A stretch of DNA of 64,000 bases, from positions 1 to 64,000 of the forward strand of contig CAVMKJ010000016.1 of the NCBI GenBank assembly GCA_963682055.1. The letters run 5' to 3'. Under the pieces are notes generated by a model that did not search any database, had not been told where the DNA came from, and saw only the letters and a list, made by a program, of their open reading frames with translations. Numbering within the stretch: position 1 is the stretch's first letter; each line of letters begins with the position of its first letter. This document shows positions 51,601 through 62,767 of this stretch, piece by piece. This stretch comes from Primula veris. Lineage: Eukaryota; Streptophyta; Magnoliopsida; Ericales; Primulaceae. Both the position numbers and the translations under genes were made by a program.

Positions 51601-52828
51601 GGTAGTACAAGGATGAGAAGACCGGTCTTTCTGCCTTTGACTAACCACAATTATTTTTGGTTATGGTCATCAATACTTAATCTAAGCGCAATCATTGGGT
51701 ACTCACTGATACGTGAAACGGGATAAAGAAGAACGTAAAGAAGTGCACAACTTTCACCTTCTCGAATGACCGGGGGGGGGGGGGGGCACCTATGGCTGGC
51801 CCCTTAACCCCTCCGAATGCCCTTTTCAGAAGATGGCACTGAAGTTATGCAATTATCTGCTTTCTCCTTATTTCCGTATAGGATCCGGATAAGAATGCAC
51901 TATTGAGTTGAATGTATACTTACAGTCTATCCCAGGGAAAACCATTAGTTAGTCACAGATTCGTGGTTTGCGTTTTAAGGGCCCTGTGCATGATGGTTTA
52001 GCAGTAAGCACAATTACTTTCGTAACCAAAATAACAACATTGTATGTAAGTAGGTACTATAGATGGTTTCAAATACAGAGGCGCAAAGTTATTCCTAAGC
52101 TAAAAACGTTTTAACGTGTAACCCTTTTTAATGTTTCAGGTGGCATAGCCACAAAATTTGTGCTGTGCTATGTGGACAGACTACAGACTTTCTTTAATGG
52201 GGACCCAAAAAGCTTCAGATTTTTGCCTCTGCCTGGAAGTAGAGCTCTGCAGCACTAATGTCTGCATCGGTTTGTTTTTAGCTGGATATGCTGTAGCTCT
52301 CCGGTGCGCGGGATCTAATTTACCTGCAGCGTGTGGCGTCGTCTACAGTGCCTACTCTTCGTGCACCTCGCAGTTCGTCAAGGTTGATTCAATGCGAGCT
52401 ACTTTCAGCGGATTAAGTAAGAATCACTTTATAATATTTATTTGCACGCTGAAAGAGACTTCAACTCATCTTAAGAATCCAAAAACGCAAGGAAAAATTG
52501 AAGGATGTTTTGCGACACATTCGGAATATAAACTTCACCTGAACTGTTTTTGAAATTTTAGACATAATTAGTAACAATGCATGTCTGAAACGTTATTGAT
52601 GCATTGCCACAATTTTCAGCTGCCGCTCAGACGGCTCAGATCAACCAGCAGACTCTGAAACAGGTTCTGGTCAAGGCGTTCGAGCCTGTCCAGGCTGACA
52701 TCAGCGTCAAGTACCTCCAGTCCCTCTACAGTCGTGCCATGCCGCCGTTCAACGTGTGGCTTCCTCCTGGCTCAACATCGACCAATGTGCCGCTGTGCTT
52801 GGGCCCAAGGCCAGCCAACTGCCGTTAA
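48686..52828 (+). CDS. Secreted takeout/JHBP-like protein
   Basis: Six coding exons with consistent phases: 48686-48727, 49289-49379, 49629-49770, 51214-51341, 52282-52416 and 52620-52828 (TAA), about 248 residues, the usual length for the family. The start MKRSFVKVALLAAV is a hydrophobic signal-peptide-like segment. Exon 2 has CGRNAPNLSQCINDG and exon 3 has GIPSLGVIPIDPL, the paired N-terminal Cys and G-IP-L-I-P-DPL signature of takeout and haemolymph juvenile-hormone-binding proteins, which carry hydrophobic ligands outside cells. Later exons are Cys-containing (LRCAGSN, CLGPRPANC) and unlike insect takeout. No frame breaks are seen, unlike its neighbours. The exon 1-2 junction and the exon 5 acceptor (52282, or 52297 in the same phase) are the least certain points. 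A mite group-7-like lipid-binding relative is an alternative. Confidence 0.68.
49986..50184. mobile_element. M2-family MITE in intron 3 of the takeout-like gene
   Basis: The left end TATTCCGCAGAATCTCGAAA and the right end TTTTGAGATTCAGCGGAATA are inverted copies. Inner inverted blocks share GTGCACAACTT and GTCCCCTCGCC. A related single end lies at 53805 and another fragment at ~51735. Confidence 0.75.
50292..50748. mobile_element. M1-family MITE, full copy, in intron 3
   Basis: Terminal inverted repeats of about 105 bases: GGGTATTTCCGTAGATCCTG at the left, with GAAGTAGGAAGAACAAAAGT and TATGAGAAATCGA, mirrored at the right to GAAATACCC. The interior matches the half copy at 29654. Confidence 0.85.
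51378..51579. mobile_element. 202-bp hAT MITE with 8-bp target duplication
   Basis: It begins CAGGGGCGGTCTGGCCCACC and ends GACCGCCCCTG. The flanks are both GTGTGGAT (51370-51377 and 51580-51587). The interior is GC-rich at the ends with a long A-run (about 51490-51513). It is inserted in intron 4 of the takeout-like gene. The termini resemble those of the 6.7-kb hAT element at 35400. Confidence 0.93.
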
Positions 52829-53480
52829 TTTAAATTGACGCATTACCTGCTTGAAATATTCTTCTATAGATGTAAAAGAAGTATTATTTTAGAAGTAAAA
52901 GGGGTACCGAACTGAAAGACATGTTTGTTTTTAACCTTACTGTCACTAAAGACTAATGACTGCGAATGGAAAAACACATTCGCTTTAGAATTGGGTTGTC
53001 ATTTCAATTGTTCAACGACTACAAGAGTCACAAATGGTCGCGTTCCTGCTTTCGTCTGTTTACGCTATTCAGCGCATAATCCCTCGTGTGATGAAATCGT
53101 TACTGCAATAGTACCGCTTCCCCGAAGCCGCTCAACATGTTTTCCTTGTTTGAGTGCCTTTTATCAGGGGAGCCAGAGTGGCGGACAACGGATCGCGGTC
53201 CGCCTAAGCTAGAATTAAAGTGAACGTCGTTTCTGCGGGACCCATACAAGTTTCCATCGGTTAGCCTGGCGTCCCGCGTGAGCGGCCAACTGCCCCATGC
53301 CAGTTCCCTAGCGGCTTTCTCCCATGTGTCTTGCTGCGACCCGCGCTACACAATACACAGCCAATCCGGCGCCCCCCTGTTCTTATTAACTTCCATGTTT
53401 TTGTGTAGTCAGACACAACTGCAGGAAGCTGAATCTGTCTGCTGGTCTGCTCTCTCGGGTGGGCCCACCAAAGAACAATA

Positions 53481-53804
53481 AGCTATTTCTTGCTTTGGAA
53501 CTAACGCATTGGCGCTGCTTTGAATAGTGTATATAAGAGGTGGCGTTGGGCGGAAGGAAGAAGAACAAAAATGGAAGTCAGAAAACACCGAGGAAGCTGG
53601 GGAGGAATGGTGCGGCCGCTGAATGAGAAACTCAAAAGTGCAGATCAAGCCTAGATCGCCGCAACCCGGTCCAGAACCAGGCCTCATCCGGACTGTACGT
53701 TTCTCATACCGCACCCACACTGCCTCTCTCCAGCTCCCTCTACCTTCGTTACACTTCTGTTTTTGTTCTGCTTACTTCCGCCAGAGCTATCTCTGAAATA
53801 CCCT
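53481..53804. mobile_element. M1-family MITE
   Basis: The left end AGCTATTTC (slightly decayed) and right end GAAATACCC enclose GGAAGGAAGAAGAACAAAAA at ~53551 and its inverted partner TTTGTTCTGCTTACTTCC at ~53764. An M2-type terminus, TATTCCGCTGAATCTC, begins immediately at 53805. Confidence 0.65.
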
Positions 53805-55690
53805 ATTCCGCTGAATCTCAAAATGGAAGAAGATTTCAAGAAGTGCGTTTTTCAAGGAGCAAAAATTGATTTGGAAGTGTCTAAACAAAAAGTGTATTCC
53901 ATTCATATGGAATTATTATTGTGGACAACGCAGTGTTGATTTTGATCCACGGATTTTGTGACCTCACCGCAGATGCCAATATGAATTTGTGGTGCGAGAA
54001 ATTGAATCAAGGGTGGCATTCACAATCACGCAGTGTCGATAAGTTCACGTATTTAATAGTGTTACAATAGGACCGAAAATGTTCAAGACTTAACGGTTTT
54101 GGCGCATGGACGCAGTTTATGCTGTGATGAGGAACGCCAATATTTCTCTCAGTGCTCACGTGTTCCGAAACTGCGTGTGTTGCACGGATAAGTTTGGTTT
54201 GGTCAGTGTTTTCGAACTGAATGACGATGATAATGTAAGTTGCCGTGGTGCCCACAACCTGGAGGAAAGAGGCATATTACTCTTTTAGTAAAATATTGAT
54301 TACAATTTAAGATTTTAGTACCATGCAGCATTTCACTTTGTGGGGACTTCATCAAACGCCAAATTTGCTGTAACTTGACAACGAATATTGTGACGGAACA
54401 TCCGATACCAAAATGTTTATGACTTGAGTGTCAGTGATGGGACAAGTAGTCTGTTCTAACCTGTTATTCAACTATACGATTGGTATATACCTTCATGAGT
54501 AAGTCGTGATCCAGCTTGACTGTACCCAAGAGACGCATGGTAATCCTTTCCTCATAAACTTGGTGCGCAAACAGACGCAGCTGCAACAAACGACGAATGG
54601 GATAACCAGACCAGCGAGAAAACCATTGTGAACCTTTGAGTCCTAAAAATTACACTGGACCTCCTTCATTACAGAAAATTAGAGTATTGACACGAAAATG
54701 TGTTCTTAAAACTTTCCTCAGTCAGGAATTATTATATTTCACCTCTTGTATAATATCCGAATCCGAAAGTCCATCCTGATTTATGAACTGATGGATTGTG
54801 TGTAGAACCGCATTTCCCTGGAAACATCACTCAATCATTTTCTTCAGAAACATTATTGTTCTCTCAGCGTACAGTTTATAGGACAACTCATCTGACGCAT
54901 GCGCTCACTAAACATAGCGGAGAAAACTGTTATAGCAGAAAATGGCACCTTTATCGAATCCGAAGCACCGCAAAGAATTTACTTCGGAATGCGAAGTTAA
55001 CATGCTCCGCAAGCCACGAAAAGGCTCTTCGTTAGCTGCGTAGCACTTTAAATTTGCATTACGAAATAAATTCTTCGCGATGCTAAGAAAATGCCTTGCA
55101 ACCAGCGATAGTTCTATTTTATTCGTATCACAATGAATTTCCATTCGCGAAGTTTGAACTGTGCAGAATAGTATTTTGAGTGTCCCATTTTTTTATTGGG
55201 TTATTTCAAGAGACTAAAGTGGCAGCTGTGTGTGTAATTAAAGACAAGAAGATATCTAAAAACCGGGAACGAGTAATAAACGGGACAGTCAGAACCCTGC
55301 GTCGAGTACTCGCTCCACTCTTATTTTAATACAAAAACAAAAACTCGCAATGAAATAGGAATTGCGATTACCAAGATTCAGTGCTGCCCCGCCGTGGATA
55401 TATTTCCGGCAAGGCAGCCTAGCTGTGCTGTTCATCGCAAAGTTTTGCAACACAAGGCATTTTTATTGCAAAACAGTGCTAAATTTAAGACACAAACATT
55501 GTGAAAATAAAGTTGTCGCACTTTCTTGCGATGATCAGTGCATAACAGTTCAATGCCAAAACTATTGCTTCGTTCTAAAAGTGCATTATCAATAATTCAG
55601 TTTAAATAACAGAGTCCGGTTTCTTGATAACTGCATGTGTCTTAAATGACTCGTTGCCACAGCAGTCTCATTGTATTTCGATGAACAAGA
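53805..55690. other. Intergenic, no gene recognised
   Basis: After the orphan M2 end there is AT-rich DNA. Open frames near 54106 and 54796 have no recognisable features. Confidence 0.4.
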
Positions 55691-55693
55691 AAT

Positions 55694-56588
55694 CCTTCAC
55701 GCAAAAAAATGTGCGTGCTGAAATAGCGAATTGCTTGCTGAATCAGCAAACATTGTGTGCTCTATATGCACAGCAAACATGTTTGCTGGAGTAGCAGGCA
55801 CTTGTTGTCAAATGAAGTTTCACTGCGTCAGCGAACAGTGCTTGTGACTTCAGCAATCACGCATTGCAGCAGCTGCACACACTCCCATGCTGAAATTCCT
55901 ATAATAATTCCTATAGGCATAGGCAAAGATTTAATGAAATTGGAGATGTAGAACAACAGAAATATTGCAAGGGCAGTGCCTCGTACGCCTCTTGATGACA
56001 GCGGTGTCGACATCTCTGTAGAAACACGTTGCCCTCGGTAGGTGTTGAACCCGTGGACCCGGGGCAGGAATCTGTTGCCGTATCAACTTCTCTACCACGG
56101 CACCATTACGAAATACGCGGGCACAGTTCGGTGTGTCTCTAGTCGCCCCACAGCATACGCTGTTGCTAGGTGCAAAGAGTCTTCCTTTGATATGTGAGAG
56201 TGATCCTATACGAACAACGTACCTCCCTATAGGAAAGAAAAATGCGCCTATAGGAAAGAAATTTGTTTTGATAGGAAGGGGCAGTTTCTATGAGAAAGGA
56301 GACTATTCCTATGATGCCTATAGGAACCATTAGGAATTTTAGCCCGGGCTTCTCGCTTGCCCAGCAGTGATTGCAGTTTTAGCAAACATTGTTTGCTATG
56401 TTCGGACGAATTTCTTGCCAGAGCCGACAACGTGTGTTGCTGCGTCAACCAAACATGAGTCCGCATTACAGCAAACAAAAGGGCTGATGTTGTCAATTAC
56501 AGCGAATTTGTGTGCTGACCCAGCAAACATGCAGCCAGCACACAGGTGTTTGCTGTTTCACCATAACAATTTTTTTCCGTGTTGAAGG
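55694..56588. mobile_element. TIR element rich in CAGCAAACA motifs
   Basis: The left end CCTTCACGCAAAAAAATGTG and the right end (reversed) CCTTCAACACGGAAAAAAAT are imperfect inverted copies. Between them, CAGCAAACA or its complement recurs at least six times, including the palindrome AGCAAACATGTTTGCT near 55772. The central part is another element (55893-56339). Its right end abuts receptor-like exon sequence. Confidence 0.6.
55893..56339. mobile_element. MITE nested in the preceding element, CCTATAGG-rich
   Basis: The termini AAATTCCTATAATAATTCC and (reversed) AAATTCCTAATGGTTCC both run into TATAGGCAT. The palindrome CCTATAGG recurs at about 55910, 56226, 56251 and 56326. Outside it, the CAGCAAACA-rich sequence continues on both sides, so this insertion is younger than its host element. 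Confidence 0.65.
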
Positions 56589-57313
56589 ACGTGGACAGGT
56601 CACCTTGCTCGCCACATCGTGAGCAGCCGTTATGAGTACCACCGGTCCCAAGGCCATGTTGACGACGGCCAGGATGAGCCCAATAAGGTTCCAAGTGCAG
56701 CCTGCGCTCCGCGTACGTCCTTGACCACCACACTCGTGACGTAGACGGTGTCCCAGAAGCGCGTCAGCAGCACACAGATGGTTGTGAGTCCAAGGACGCG
56801 ACCGACTTCAATGACCAAAGCGGTGGCCTGCTGGTGCTTGTGGCGGAGCTGACGCACCTGCAGCGCACCGATATCGACTCGAGATTATTTCAGTCAAATT
56901 GGCGATACCGAATCGATACCGTTTCGCGACAACTCTACTTGGGTTTAGGTGGGACTCGCAAGCAGAGGCCGGATGAGTGGATGTTGCGTGGGCGAGGATG
57001 CAGAGAATACTCACCCAGTCCAGAAATCCCATGGGACATCAAGGAGTGTGCCATTTTCCTTATCGGAGCTGACTGCCATGTATTATTTTTTTTGCAACTT
57101 TTTATAGTAGGTATTTCCATGAGACTTCAGTTTCTTGGAATATGTTTCTGATGAGGTCCCTCATGTAAAGTAGTTCGGTTCCATGTTATATGTTTTCTTA
57201 TGTCACTCATAGAAGTTCAGGTGGACTACTTTGACAAGTGCTGGGCTGCTGAAGGCGTTGCACAACAATGTGTCCTAAGAGCAAAGTCCGATCTCCAAAA
57301 TGTGTCGTCCCAT

Positions 57314-57362
57314 CCCCACTCCTTTCACCTGCGAATGAACAGGTGACATGGGAGTAGTGGGG
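57314..57362. repeat. Hairpin CCCCACTCC...GGAGTAGTGGGG
   Basis: Inverted arms CCCCACTCCTTTCACCTG and CAGGTGACATGGGAGTAGTG plus GGG around an 8-base loop. A CATGG-rich stretch follows at 57580-57725. No other function is visible. Confidence 0.5.
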
Positions 57363-58635
57363 TAATGGCGACACAGTTTGTAGAACTTATCGTTCTTGAG
57401 ACACATCGGCAAGCACTTCACGCACGTAAAGATTCGATGCTGAGGGCGAAGGTGATGGTGAGGTCGCTATCACTGAGCGCAGCACCGTCCTCAAAATTGT
57501 CCCTAAAGTGTAACGGGTGCGCCTAGTTATTTGCCCATGCAGCCATAGATATGTAGCTTGTCCTATGAAGAGTGGCTAATGCCATGCCCCCATGGAGTAC
57601 CATTCCATGCGCTTACAGTCGCAGCGGACCCCGTGGTGACATTTGCCATGGAGTCTTGATTTCCATGGAGAGCCGACTCCCATGGTGACATATTTCCCGA
57701 GTGAAAACTGCTCTATGCATGGGGGTGTTGCGACTCTTACTTTTGCTTTTCAGGCCACAAAGACCCCCAGGCTTGCACCCCTGGAATGCATTAAACCTCT
57801 AAGCGAGATGAGCTGCAACTCCATATCCTACACTTAGCGTAAACCTACCAGTATCGCAATCCTGACCGCCTGCTCTGGTTGACCGGCACCCAACGTCTCT
57901 TTCGTTGCGGGGTTGACACTGATCGGCAGCGGTTCCCATTTTTCTACGACGAGCAAGAAACGAATTGAAATAAGGAGTCTTCAAGATTCTAAAATTCATT
58001 GCCGTTAAGAAATACAGTAAATTATCCAGCAAAGCTACAGTGAAAACTAAGCAGGACTACAACCATAAATACATAAAAACACTGTTGCGCATGCACTACT
58101 GGTTACGGCTTATTTGATCAACTTTTATTTTTAGTCCCCGATTTGTGATTTTTAGGCCTAACTTGTCGGTGATGAACTGTCGGCGGAAAATCCATCAGGT
58201 TCAGTCGCACCGGGTTCATTCGGGCAGGGGGTGGATGGGAACGGTCTGAGGGCGCGAGTGAAGCGATGCTCCAGCCACCTGTTTCATGTCCGCGCTCTCT
58301 GAAGCTCAGTAATGAGGCCTTACTTTCCAAAATTACTGCTTGGAGTAGTGGGGAAATTTAAAATGTGTTAGTGACATTTTTTTTAGCCGATACACTAACC
58401 ACTGTGGACAATGCACAACAATCAACAAGTTTTAGCGTTTGAATTGCCATGTAACATATTTAGAATCTCAAATACGTGGAAAAGGGTACTCTACTGAATC
58501 CTAAATCGGAAGAAGAAGAACAAAAATAAGTCCTACAGCCTACAGCAGCGTTTCCGATATGCGCTGTCGTTCCCCCTCCACCCGGTTTCCCCCGCGAACG
58601 AACGTTTGCGAATAACGAACATCGAACGAACGTCT

Positions 58636-59723
58636 CCCTCACAAAAACGAAAAGTACGTTGTTGGTCCGCGAAAAGTCTCCTTTAGTCCACTTTTAGTCC
58701 CCATAGAGTCCCTTCCTTTGACCTCGTCGACGCCGCCGCTGGTAAAGTTCTCCTTTAGTCCCCAAAATCCTAGCGCACGAGTCCGCTTTGGGTCCGGCGC
58801 AGCAGGACTGGGACGGGAAGAGGCCTCTTGGACCGGGTCCCTTGGAGCGGACCCGTCCTTTTTGGAGTCCCTCGATTGACACGTAGGACGCTTTTGGTCC
58901 CTGCCGAGAGGCACGAGTTCGTTTTCTGGCCGCTTCGTGGCGGACTCGTCCGTGAAAGGTGCGCTTAGCGGGAGGACTAGGACGCTTGAGTTCTAGTCGG
59001 GAGAAGACAAAAGGAAGACTAGTCCTCGAAAAGTGAGCTTAGCGAGCAGGAGAGAGGACTAGGATGCTTTGAGGTCTCGTCGGGAGAAGCCGGAAGGAGG
59101 AATTGCCCTCTGAATCGGCGCGGAATATGGGTGTCCATCCTCCATCCACTCTACATGTCGGCTTGGTAGCTTCGGGGTAGCGTGCGCGCTCTCAGGCTCT
59201 GAGTCGTGGGTTCAACTCCCACTGAAGGAAGCGAGTTAACTATAGACTGGGGCAATTAGTCAGTACGAAAATTGAATTCTCGACGAGGATTAATTGATTC
59301 CTCACTTCCAGCCTAATATTTAAAAAAAAAAAAATTGCATGGAATTCCCTGCTGAGAGGAGAGGTCCCATCCCTTCCCCCTAAGTGGAGGTAGCCCCCCC
59401 CCCCCCCCCTTTTTCCCCTGAGAGGTTTCCTCCTCCCTCCCCCTCCCCCTGGCCAGCGGGTCGTTCTGAACGATGGAGACTAGTCCGTTTATAGTGCGCT
59501 CATCGTAGGTCCGATACCTGTAAGCGCACTGGTCCCGTTGGTCGGAGGCGGGATCAGTACACACCGCAGTACGCTTTTTCACCACTTTTGGGCGCGTTAG
59601 AGGCCAGTCCTCTTGCTCGCCACGCACTCAAAGCGTACTGGCCCGAGCGGACTCCGGGCGGACTTCTCGGGGACTAAAGGAGACTTTTCGCGGACCAACA
59701 ACGTACTTTTCGTTTTTGTAAGG
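58636..59723. mobile_element. 1.09-kb TIR element, GTCC/GGAC-rich
   Basis: The left end CCCTCACAAAAACGAAAAGT continues through ACGTTGTTGGTCCGCG and AAAAGTCTCCTTTAGTCC. The right end is its precise inverse over about 55 bases, finishing TTTTTGTAAGGG. The interior repeats AGTCC and GGACT many times and carries a SINE. No transposase is encoded. The M1-type single end at ~58484 lies just outside. Confidence 0.85.
59161..59334 (+). mobile_element. tRNA-derived SINE with A tail
   Basis: An A-box-like GGTAGCTTCGGGGTAGCG and a B box GTGGGTTCAACTCCCAC (59206-59222) are spaced as in a tRNA. A ~95-base unrelated body and a terminal run of A (59322-59334) follow. The tRNA-like part lacks a convincing acceptor stem. 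It is nested in the 1.09-kb TIR element. Confidence 0.7.
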
Positions 59724-60314
59724 GCTGCGAATAACGAACGTCGAACGAACGTCGGCGAATAACGAACGTCGAACGAACGTCTGCGAATAACAAACGTCGG
59801 TCTGCGAATAACGAACGTCGAACGTCGGTCTGCGAATAACGAACGTCGAACGAACGTCTGCGAATAACGAACGTCGAACGAACGTCTGCGCATGTGCAGA
59901 CTTGAAGTACCCTAATAAAACGGCTGCCGACTTGGAATCAATTTCACTCTCGCATACTCTGTCAGCTATGAAAGGGAAGTAAACTGTTTTCATACTCTGC
60001 ATAACGCTGGCAGCAAGGCCCAGTGACGCGTGAAGTCCAACGAAAACGGCTTTGATGCGGCAGAGCACCACCACAAGCAGCGCCATGTACAAGGCGCCAA
60101 GTATGTCGTCCACACACGAACCCAGCTCAAGCAAGTGGAGCAGAACGTTGCTATCCGGTCCCTCATGGGAACTAGAAAAAAAACAGCGGGTGCGACATGA
60201 TACTACACTGTACATCAAAATGTAAGCTTCTAACGCGGTGAAACAAAGTGTCCTGCTACCTTTTGGCAAGGCGAAAAGTCTCAAAATCCTTTGCTGAAAT
60301 TCAGATGTCTCAAT

Positions 60315-60372
60315 ACTCGTTCTCTTTACTACTAGTAGGCAGAACAGTAGTAGTAAGTAGTAAAGATCGAGT
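60315..60372 (-). repeat. 58-bp hairpin, copy 2 (inverted)
   Basis: Reverse complement of 43935-43992 with two substitutions. It lies in a putative intron of the degraded receptor gene and creates an open frame encoding a Leu/Tyr-rich peptide that should not be taken as protein. Confidence 0.85.
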
Positions 60373-60479
60373 AAAAAGTCATAAAATGTCCTTAAAATAG
60401 GAGACATACCGCACTATCATGAATCAAATTACGTGGCATACCTGCCTGTAGATACTACTCGCATCCATGACGGTTCTTT

Positions 60480-61150
60480 CAATTTCATCTTTCGGTTCGT
60501 AAAATTCTCTTATGAAAGAGACTGTTTTCCATCATAACTCCCTTTCCTCCATACATAATTTGAAAGAACCCTCTATCACGGACAAAACAGGAGCACAAGC
60601 CCTATCGATTGACACCTCACTCGAATTCATAACTGGTGTAGTTTCTGAGAAAAGGGCGTCTTATGACGCTTTTCGTACAAACCAGCGCAATACTCGTTCT
60701 CCCGACAGTTAGCTGGTTGTTGGCAGCGGCTCGGTTGCGATGGTTTCAGCGACAGAAATAATCAAAGAGTGTACGTAATCATCAAGAACTAGCCTATGAT
60801 GAGCGAAATTACATAAAGTATTCGAATGTGACAAAGTGAAATAACTTTGAGTTTCACGTGACTTTGGGATGAATTTGAATGAGCTGCGGGTAAAAAGTAT
60901 TGAATTTCGGTATAAATTTCTGTAAATTTGAAATTGAATTTCTTGAATAATTTCATCAAAATCAGGGATCTTTTTAAATTTTGGGGAACAAATCTTCAGA
61001 CGTTTTCCCCTCGAATATGACTTCAGATTTTTAAAAAGCCACGGAGTTGCTGCGATTCCGAATCTATGATAATATTGTCATCCGGTTAGCCAGCGTAATA
61101 CCGGCCCCTACAACATAGGCCGGCTGCTAATAACACACACAGACAAAGAA
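60480..61150. other. Intronic/intergenic, nothing recognised
   Basis: AT-rich sequence between receptor-like exons with no repeats or motifs that I can identify. Confidence 0.4.
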
Positions 61151-62011
61151 CACGATCTGAAGCGGGAAGATAGACGTGTGCCTTTCGTTTTCGCGGGGAA
61201 GAAAATTTGCCGAGTGTGGCAACCTTGACGCAGACTTGCCAGTGCGGAGTGCTCGACCAAGAGGTCTATCTCGCGGTCGATCGTTCGCACAATCTGAAGC
61301 CACAGTACCACCATCAGCCAGCGGAGGGCGGCCCGGTCGGCTTGTCGAGCGTATTGCGCACTACTGGTGTCCCTGAGGAGGGCGCGCGTCTGCAAAAAAA
61401 ACGAGTGGCACTGTCGATTACCTTACAAAGCACGATAATCGTAATATCAGGGGGTTGGAAGACCGTTGAACGACTTGTTCCGTGCGGTAGCGAGCGCGAG
61501 CACTTGTGCACAAAATTTATGTAAGACTACTGAAACTATTATTTACACGCTGTTCTCCTTCTACATCCGGTAGGGGTAGTTTAAATGTCTGTTCACTCTT
61601 CTTTTGTTCAAAATGTAGTCGATATGCCTTACATAACAGTCAACTACTAAAGAGTAATTCTGTGACGCATAAAATACACAATAGGCAAATAATAAAAATC
61701 ATACACGCTGCTTATTAGCAGCAGCCGAGGTCTATCCTGTGCTAATATCACAAATTTAAGAGACGAAACGACAATCGAGTTCATGGTTATGGCACAAACT
61801 AAATGCGTCAATTTTCGGCTCGCTACGGCATTGAACCAGACCAGTCGCCTAGACGGCCTTGCTACCTCTGGTGGTATTACAAAGAAGCTCATGAACCAAA
61901 TTGTTCGCATGCTCCACTGTAGCCATATTCTTCGTGTTTACGAACAGCGTATACTGTTGCCATTTCCTAGGGAAATGGGCCTGTTTCTAGATACAAATAA
62001 AAGAAGCCCCG

Positions 62012-62013
<2 letters not shown>

Positions 62014-62051
<38 letters not shown>
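62014..62051. repeat. (GT)n microsatellite
   Basis: About 19 GT units followed by imperfect continuation (CTGCGTGTGTGTG). It lies next to the first receptor-like exon. Confidence 0.95.
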
Positions 62052-62052
<1 letters not shown>

Positions 62053-62478
62053 TGCGTGTGTGTGCACGGAGTGGCTACCTACCCGCTTCATGATTCGGCA
62101 CACCGCTTTCGTGTAGCCGCCTAGGAGGCACGAAAAGGTGCGCACGGCGCTACTGCCCACGTTCAGAGCGCCCGAGATGCAGGAGACGACACCGCGTGCC
62201 GTCCCATCGTATTGTATATCAACACCATGTCGATTTCGAAGGCGACGTGGCTGGCCAAGGCTGCCAACTGCAGGGCGCCGCAGTACGCGCGCCAGCCGCA
62301 GGGCGCCACGAGCCGTCCCGTCGAACGCACGACGCGCAGCGGGCAACAAACCGAACGAGCGCAGCACCAGCAGAGACACGCTGAGAAACATTGTCGCTGC
62401 ACGCCACAATGTTATTACCATTTCCATCAGAAATTAATATCTTGTATTTTTAAATGGTATATTCCGCAGACAGCAATA

Positions 62479-62764
62479 GGGTATTTCAAGTATGACTTGG
62501 GGCGAAAGTAAGAAGAACAAAACCGGAAGTCAGGAAAGGTCGAGGGAGCGGGTGGTGCGGGCGCGGTATGAGAAAAATACAGTGCGGATCAGGCCTGGAT
62601 CGCCGTGACCGGCCAGAAACAAAACCTATTTGCACTGCACGTTTCTCATTCCGCGCCAGCATCACCCCTGAAACCCCCCCCCCCCCCCCCCCCAGCTCCC
62701 TCAACCTTTTCTGACATCCGGTTTCGTTCTTCTTAGTTCCGTCCACAACCATCTCCGAAATACC
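62479..62764. mobile_element. M1-family MITE with possible ATA duplication
   Basis: The left end GGGTATTTC, then GAAAGTAAGAAGAACAAAAC. The right end is GTTTCGTTCTTCTTAGTTCC, then GAAATACC. ATA flanks both sides (62476-62478 and 62765-62767), suggesting a 3-bp target duplication. A C-run lies in the right half. Confidence 0.8.
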
Positions 62765-62767
62765 ATA

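Larger units (their letters stand above)
58596..59888 (+). repeat. 28-bp tandem repeat, interrupted by a TIR element
   Basis: Units TGCGAATAACGAACGTCGAA plus CGAACGTC and shortened variants occupy 59724-59888. One and a half units lie at 58596-58635 in the same orientation. The sequence between is a separate element with inverted ends, so the array was split. Confidence 0.8.
56595..62427 (-). pseudogene. Gustatory-receptor-like 7TM gene, degenerate
   Basis: Scattered minus-strand exons in plausible order. 62391-62083: MFLSVSLLVLRSFGLLP, then after a shift QLAALASHVAFEIDMVLIY, then ALNVGSSAVRTFSCLLGG, ending at a GTAGGT donor. About 61395-61200: DTSSAQYARQADRAALRW, MVVLWLQIVRTIDREIDLL. 60171-59958: ELGSCVDDILGALYMALLVV and RIKAVFVGLHASLGLAAS between a CTAG acceptor and a GTATGC donor. 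56859-56717: LRHKHQQATALVIEVGRVLG, a loop-helix typical of gustatory receptors. Then, after a shift, WNLIGLILAVVNMALGPVVL. At least three frame breaks exist, and no TM7 motif was found beyond 56595, where a MITE begins. The family call is tentative; a degraded multi-pass membrane protein is the safe reading. Confidence 0.38.

Noticed and set aside
59161..59235. Functional tRNA gene
   Set aside because: A and B boxes are present, but there is no convincing acceptor stem, and an A-tailed body follows, so it is a SINE.
60180..60407. N-terminal extension of the receptor-like frame
   Set aside because: The Leu/Tyr-rich peptide is encoded by the 58-bp hairpin and intron sequence upstream of a good acceptor at 60171.
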